Below, piece after piece: positions 55,590-64,000 of a stretch of DNA of 64,000 bases. Numbering within the stretch: position 1 is the first letter of the stretch; each line of letters begins with the position of its first letter. The notes under the pieces are model-generated. The model ran no database searches. It was not told the DNA's origin and saw only the letters and a program-made list of their open reading frames with translations. A program made the translations under genes and the position numbers. The stretch is from contig NZ_QWEG01000007.1 of assembly GCF_003515685.1 (NCBI RefSeq), positions 212,952 to 276,951 of the forward strand. Direction: 5' to 3'. The DNA comes from Neobacillus notoginsengisoli. GTDB lineage: Bacteria > Bacillota > Bacilli > Bacillales > Cytobacillaceae.

Positions 55590-55750
55590 TGAATAACTCC
55601 GTACAGGTTGCACACAGTCTGTCCACATGTGGATAGACTGTCTTTCCTTTTAAAATCGGAGTTATCCACAAATCAACAGGGCCTACTAGTACTTCTACGA
55701 ATCTTTTAAAGAACTTATTATTATATTTATAAATAAAAAAATTATGCATG
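55590..55750 (+). other. oriC: oriC part 2: unwinding region between dnaA and dnaN
   Basis: DnaA boxes at 55662-55670 (TTATCCACA) and one-mismatch forms near 55620-55635 (GTCCACATGTGGATAG). They are followed by GGGCCTACTAGTACTTCTAC (about 55679-55697), which reads as the DnaA-trio run of the basal unwinding system, and then a very AT-rich stretch (about 55705-55745) where the strands should open. Confidence 0.9.
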
Positions 55751-55766
55751 AAGCGGAGGAAGTTTG

Positions 55767-56903
55767 ATGAAATTCAGTATCCAGCGTGACGATCTGGTTC
55801 AAAGTGTGAACGATGTAATGAAAGCAGTTCCGTCCAGGACAACGATCCCAATTTTGACCGGAATTAAAATCGTTGCAGGAACAGATGGCGTAACATTAAC
55901 AGGAAGTGACTCAGATATCTCTATCGAATCGTTCATACCTAAAGAGGCAAATGGGGATGAAATTGTAGAAATCAAGCAAACAGGAGCAATTGTTCTCCAA
56001 GCAAAGTTTTTTAGTGAAATTATCAGGAAACTTCCAACCGATACGGTAGAAATAGAGGTCCATAATCATCTGCAGACAGTCATCCGTTCCGGAAAATCAG
56101 AGTTTAACCTAAATGGGATTGAGGCAGAGGAGTACCCACACCTTCCACAGATTGAGGAAGAAAGTAAATTCCGAATCCCCGCCGATCTTTTGAAAGCAAT
56201 GATCAGGCAAACAGTATTTGCTGTGTCAGTATCAGAAACGCGGCCTATCTTGACAGGTGTAAACTGGAGAGCGGAAAATAACGAGTTAATCTGTATTGCA
56301 ACAGATTCGCATCGCTTAGCTTTAAGGAAGGCAAGAGTCGAAACTGAAAACAATGAAACGTACAATGTAGTCATTCCGGGCAAGAGTCTAAATGAATTGA
56401 GTAAAATCATTGCGGATACAAATGAGCCGATTGATATTGTCATCACAGAAAACCAGGTTCTTTTCAAGGCAAAAAATCTTCTGTTCTTTTCGAGGCTGCT
56501 TGAAGGAAACTATCCAGATACATCCAGGCTGATCCCACAGGAAAGCAAGACAGATATAGTCGTTCATACAAAAGATTTCCTCCATGCGATTGACCGTGCC
56601 TCCCTCCTTGCAAAAGAGGGAAGAAACAATGTGGTAAAATTCTCAACTTTGACAGATGGGGTCGTTGAAGTTTCCTCCAATACTCCGGAAATCGGAAATG
56701 TTGTGGAAGAAATTCAAAGCCAAGCTGTTGAAGGGGAAGAATTGAAAATATCTTTTAGCGCGAAATACATGATGGATGCATTAAAAGCACTTGAGGGAAC
56801 AGATATTAAGGTAAGCTTTACTGGAGCCATGAGGCCGTTTGTCATTCGCCCGCTTCATGATGAATCAACACTCCAGTTGATTTTGCCGGTAAGAACTTAT
56901 TAA
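55767..56903 (+). CDS. dnaN: DNA polymerase III beta clamp
   Basis: 378 residues, three-fold repeated clamp domain. Begins MKFSIQRDDLVQSVNDV; contains RPILTGV and the C-terminal LILPVRTY. Forms the ring that tethers polymerase to DNA. ATG at 55767 with AGCGGAGGA upstream; a TTG directly before it is not the start. Confidence 0.98.
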   Translation: MKFSIQRDDLVQSVNDVMKAVPSRTTIPILTGIKIVAGTDGVTLTGSDSDISIESFIPKEANGDEIVEIKQTGAIVLQAKFFSEIIRKLPTDTVEIEVHNHLQTVIRSGKSEFNLNGIEAEEYPHLPQIEEESKFRIPADLLKAMIRQTVFAVSVSETRPILTGVNWRAENNELICIATDSHRLALRKARVETENNETYNVVIPGKSLNELSKIIADTNEPIDIVITENQVLFKAKNLLFFSRLLEGNYPDTSRLIPQESKTDIVVHTKDFLHAIDRASLLAKEGRNNVVKFSTLTDGVVEVSSNTPEIGNVVEEIQSQAVEGEELKISFSAKYMMDALKALEGTDIKVSFTGAMRPFVIRPLHDESTLQLILPVRTY

Positions 56904-56929
56904 TTGGGATAGAATCATATGGATAGACA

Positions 56930-56965
56930 GCAGGCTGCCGGGGGAACTGGCAGCTTTCTTTTCTA
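56930..56965 (+). terminator. Terminator after dnaN
   Basis: Stem GGCTGCC / GGCAGCT with a G/A loop followed by TTCTTTTCT. Partial read-through to the yaaA-recF genes is likely. Confidence 0.6.
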
Positions 56966-57120
56966 ATCGGAGTGGAGTATAGGTTTACTCAGCTTGGCAA
57001 ATGTGCGTTATTTCGCTCAGGGTTACCATATAATGGGATATTTGTGTAATTTTTTTGTAATCTTTGTATCTTCGCTGCTTTTTTAGTAAAATAAAGTATT
57101 GATACTTAAATGAGAAATGA

Positions 57121-57348
57121 GTGGACAAGATGCCTGAAGAGATAAAAATCGACACTGACTACATCACGATGGGCCAATTTTTGAAGCTGGCTGAAGTCAT
57201 TCAGACTGGTGGAATGGCCAAATGGTTTCTTGAGGAACATGAAGTGTTTGTCAATGGGGAGCAAGATCAAAGGAGAGGCCGGAAATTAAGGGCTGGGGAC
57301 AAAGTGTCCATCCCGGGCTTTGGTGAGTTCATCATTGAACAAGTTTAA
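57121..57348 (+). CDS. yaaA: S4-domain protein YaaA (RlbA)
   Basis: 75 residues. A single S4 RNA-binding domain: [33 protein letters not shown]...[10 protein letters not shown]. Linked to ribosome assembly. Opens at GTG 57121; an ATG at 57130 is equally possible since neither has a strong site. Twelve bases before recF. Confidence 0.92.
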   Translation: MDKMPEEIKIDTDYITMGQFLKLAEVIQTGGMAKWFLEEHEVFVNGEQDQRRGRKLRAGDKVSIPGFGEFIIEQV

Positions 57349-57359
57349 AGGATGTTGTT

Positions 57360-58478
57360 ATGCATATTGAGCAGCTTGCTTTAAAAAACTACCGCAATTA
57401 TGAAAATCTTGAGATTACATTTGAGAATAAAGTAAATGTCATTCTTGGGCAAAATGCCCAGGGAAAGACGAATCTAATGGAATCTATTTATGTCCTCGCC
57501 ATGGCTAAATCCCACCGAACTTCGAATGATAAAGATCTTATTCGCTGGGATACCGATTATGCTAAAATAGAAGGACGGATTAATCGGAAGCATGGCACAG
57601 TCCCGATGCAGCTCGTTATCTCAAAAAAGGGAAAAAAAGCTTGGTGCAACCATATTGAACAGCAAAGGCTGAGTCAATATGTTGGGAACATGAACGTCGT
57701 CATGTTTGCACCCGAGGATCTGAACCTTGTCAAGGGCAGTCCGCAGGTCCGTCGCCGATTTATTGATATGGAAATTGGACAGGTCTCACCTGTTTATTTG
57801 CATGGAGTCAGCCAATATCTGAAAATTCTCCAGCAGCGGAACCATTATTTGAAAATGCTGCAAATAAAGAAAACAAGTGATGAAACCATGCTTGATATTT
57901 TGACAGAGCAATTTATCCAGGCTGCGGTGAAAATTACAGCAAAACGGTTTGAATTTCTCAGGATCCTTGAAAAATGGGCGCAGCCTCTCCATAGAGGAAT
58001 TTCCCGTGGGATTGAAACGCTGGAAATACGCTACTCCCCTTCTGTCAATGTATTAGAAGACCAGGATTTGTCGAAAATGATAGACGTATTCGAAGAAAAG
58101 TTTTCCAAGGTAAAAGTAAGGGAAATTGAACGCGGTACGACCCTATTCGGCCCGCATCGCGATGATGTTTTTTTCCTTGTGAATGGACGCGATGTTCAGA
58201 CCTTTGGTTCCCAAGGCCAGCAGCGGACAACGGCATTATCCGTAAAACTGGCAGAAATTGATTTAATCCATTCGGAAATAGGCGAATATCCAATCCTCCT
58301 TTTGGATGATGTCCTTTCGGAGCTTGACGATTACCGCCAATCCCATCTCTTGAATACAATTCTTGGAAAAGTCCAGACGTTTGTGACAACAACAAGTGTA
58401 GAAGGAATTGATCATCAGACAATTAAAGAGGCCTCGACGTACATTGTCAATTCGGGGGAGATTATACACGAGAATTGA
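57360..58478 (+). CDS. recF: DNA repair protein RecF
   Basis: 372 residues, SMC-like ATPase. Walker [14 protein letters not shown] (about 31-43), signature region [15 protein letters not shown] (about 280), Walker [14 protein letters not shown] (about 305). Helps load RecA at gaps. ATG with AAAGGA. Confidence 0.97.
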   Translation: MHIEQLALKNYRNYENLEITFENKVNVILGQNAQGKTNLMESIYVLAMAKSHRTSNDKDLIRWDTDYAKIEGRINRKHGTVPMQLVISKKGKKAWCNHIEQQRLSQYVGNMNVVMFAPEDLNLVKGSPQVRRRFIDMEIGQVSPVYLHGVSQYLKILQQRNHYLKMLQIKKTSDETMLDILTEQFIQAAVKITAKRFEFLRILEKWAQPLHRGISRGIETLEIRYSPSVNVLEDQDLSKMIDVFEEKFSKVKVREIERGTTLFGPHRDDVFFLVNGRDVQTFGSQGQQRTTALSVKLAEIDLIHSEIGEYPILLLDDVLSELDDYRQSHLLNTILGKVQTFVTTTSVEGIDHQTIKEASTYIVNSGEIIHEN

Positions 58479-58487
58479 GGGGGAAGT

Positions 58488-58718
58488 ATGTACATTCATA
58501 TCGGGGAAGACCACATGGTAAGGGTGAAAGATATTATCGCCATCATCGATAAGGACAGTGTGGCTGCTTCAGGGATCCGGAACACAGGCGACAGCATCAA
58601 TTTGTCCAAAGGCCCGATTAAGTCTGTTGTCATTACCGAAAAAAACATATACTTTTCACCCCTTTCCTCAAATACGTTAAAAAAACGTTCAGCCCAAACG
58701 GGTATACAGGTTTTATAA
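58488..58718 (+). CDS. remB: Extracellular matrix regulator RemB
   Basis: 76 residues, DUF370 family: MYIHIGEDHMVRVKDIIAIID at the N-terminus and KSVVITEKNIYFSPLSSNTL. DNA-binding regulator of matrix genes in B. subtilis. Between recF and gyrB as usual. Confidence 0.94.
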   Translation: MYIHIGEDHMVRVKDIIAIIDKDSVAASGIRNTGDSINLSKGPIKSVVITEKNIYFSPLSSNTLKKRSAQTGIQVL

Positions 58719-58753
58719 AGTAATCTTCCATGGGATAAATGGACTTGATATAG

Positions 58754-60721
<1,968 letters not shown>

Positions 60722-60761
60722 GCCGCTGAAATTGGCGGATCAATAGATTTTACGATCGGAA

Positions 60762-60797
60762 GCCAGGATAGATAGGCATCTATCCTGCTTTTCCAAT
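60762..60797 (+). terminator. Hairpin between gyrB and gyrA
   Basis: Stem CAGGATAGAT / ATCTATCCTG followed by CTTTTCC. Weak T-run, so read-through into gyrA is expected. Confidence 0.5.
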
Positions 60798-60859
60798 TAA
60801 TTTAGGGATGAAAATCCGGCAGATTGACTGCTGTGGACATCTCTAATGGAGGTAATCAG

Positions 60860-63457
<2,598 letters not shown>

Positions 63458-63492
63458 GCAAAGCTTTTAAAAACATATTATGATGTTTCAGT

Positions 63493-63524
63493 CAGGAGCC
63501 GGAAAAAACGGCTCCTGTTTTTTT
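63493..63524 (+). terminator. gyrA terminator
   Basis: Perfect stem CAGGAGCCG / CGGCTCCTG followed by seven T. Confidence 0.92.
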
Positions 63525-63655
63525 GCAGGCGCATGCAGGGCGTTGTTCATTGTTGCAAGAAAGTATAAGTAGATAAAAAACTATCAAGAAGTCGTCTTTT
63601 TAATCATGGTTGAATTTATTGTCTGAATTTCCATTTGGATTTTGCAAAATAAGGG

Positions 63656-63684
63656 TTGCAAGTAAGGAAGTAAGTTGCTATAAT
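63656..63684 (+). promoter_or_regulatory. rRNA operon promoter P1
   Basis: TTGCAA, 17-base spacer, TATAAT. Confidence 0.75.
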
Positions 63685-63738
63685 CACAAAGGCCGATAAG
63701 TTGAACCTATCAACACGATGGAAATTAAATAAAAAGTG

Positions 63739-63767
63739 TTGACGGTCAAAAGTTAGTATGGTATATT
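63739..63767 (+). promoter_or_regulatory. rRNA operon promoter P2
   Basis: TTGACG, 17-base spacer, TATATT. The leader that follows contains a boxA-like TGTTCTTTGAAAACTAAAC (about 63872-63890) for antitermination. Confidence 0.82.
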
Positions 63768-63967
63768 AATAAAGTCGCCATTGAGCGATGTTGCTTCTGC
63801 ACCGCAGAGCTTTTGAGGAATTGATCCTCAGGACAATGCAGACCGCAAGGAGTGGCACTAGCAGATTGATTGTTCTTTGAAAACTAAACAAACAAGCGTC
63901 AACAAACAATAATATAGTGATCTTCGGATCACTAGCCAACGTAACTTTATGAGCTAAACTCATACTC

Positions 63968-64000
63968 TTTCTTGGAGAGTTTGATCCTGGCTCAGGACGA
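63968..64000 (+). rRNA. 16S rRNA, 5' end (partial)
   Basis: The window ends in the universal 16S 5' sequence GGAGAGTTTGATCCTGGCTC. Only about 33 bases are present. This is the first rRNA operon to the right of the origin, as in B. subtilis (rrnO). Confidence 0.97.

Overview
This window is the replication-origin region of an endospore-forming member of the Bacillaceae. The evidence is the conserved gene order rpmH-dnaA-dnaN-yaaA-recF-remB-gyrB-gyrA-rRNA, the mirror-image side rnpA-spoIIIJ-jag-mnmE-mnmG-rsmG-noc-soj-spo0J, the WalRK operon, and sporulation-linked genes (spo0J, yyaC, spoIIIJ). Everything left of about 53.5 kb is on the minus strand, except yyaC; everything right of it is on the plus strand. 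Replication therefore starts near 53.5-55.7 kb and nearly all genes are co-directional with their fork.

Layout. 1-0.8 kb: two unrecognised small genes, one cut by the window edge. 1.3-5.0 kb: glycerate/gluconate-type utilisation (glycerate kinase, GntP permease, CdaR-type regulator) with a cre site. 5.1-7.3 kb: a DHA2 multidrug transporter and a nucleoside deaminase. 7.5-12.5 kb: an operon behind a guanine-type purine riboswitch, encoding a YkoE-like ECF transporter (S, fused A-A, T), a ComB-family phosphatase and a purine-nucleoside/MTA phosphorylase. 12.8-14.3 kb: a DUF559-like nuclease between two copies of a palindrome-rich block. 14.4-19.1 kb: a second ECF transporter (UPF0397-type S, fused A-A, T) behind a SAM hydroxide adenosyltransferase and a T-box that reads as methionine. 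This stretch lies between the rlmH 3' end and a second copy of that 3' end, the arrangement known from SCC elements.

19.2-28.8 kb: rlmH, a CxxH/CxxC mini-protein in a DnaA-box cluster, HtrA-like protease, walJ-walI-walH-walK-walR, and a LysM/G5/M23 cell-wall hydrolase. 29.2-29.9 kb: tRNA genes for Lys, Glu, Asp and Phe, with two odd duplicated 5' tRNA halves. 30.5-37.7 kb: purA, dnaC, rplI, gdpP, then rpsR-ssb-rpsF; a palindromic element occupies the place where many relatives have yybS. 37.9-49.6 kb: ychF, a YyaE-type molybdopterin oxidoreductase, DUF951, MscS, yyaC, DUF554, parB, parA, noc, rsmG, mnmG. 49.7-53.6 kb: mnmE, jag, spoIIIJ, rnpA, rpmH. 53.6-55.8 kb: bipartite oriC around dnaA. 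55.8-64 kb: dnaN to gyrA, tandem rRNA promoters and the first bases of a 16S rRNA gene.

The core is ordinary and well conserved. The unusual material is at 7.5-19.2 kb, where two ECF transporter operons sit behind two different RNA sensors (guanine aptamer; Met T-box) and each carries a purine- or SAM-salvage enzyme. The second operon looks like a cassette inserted at rlmH.
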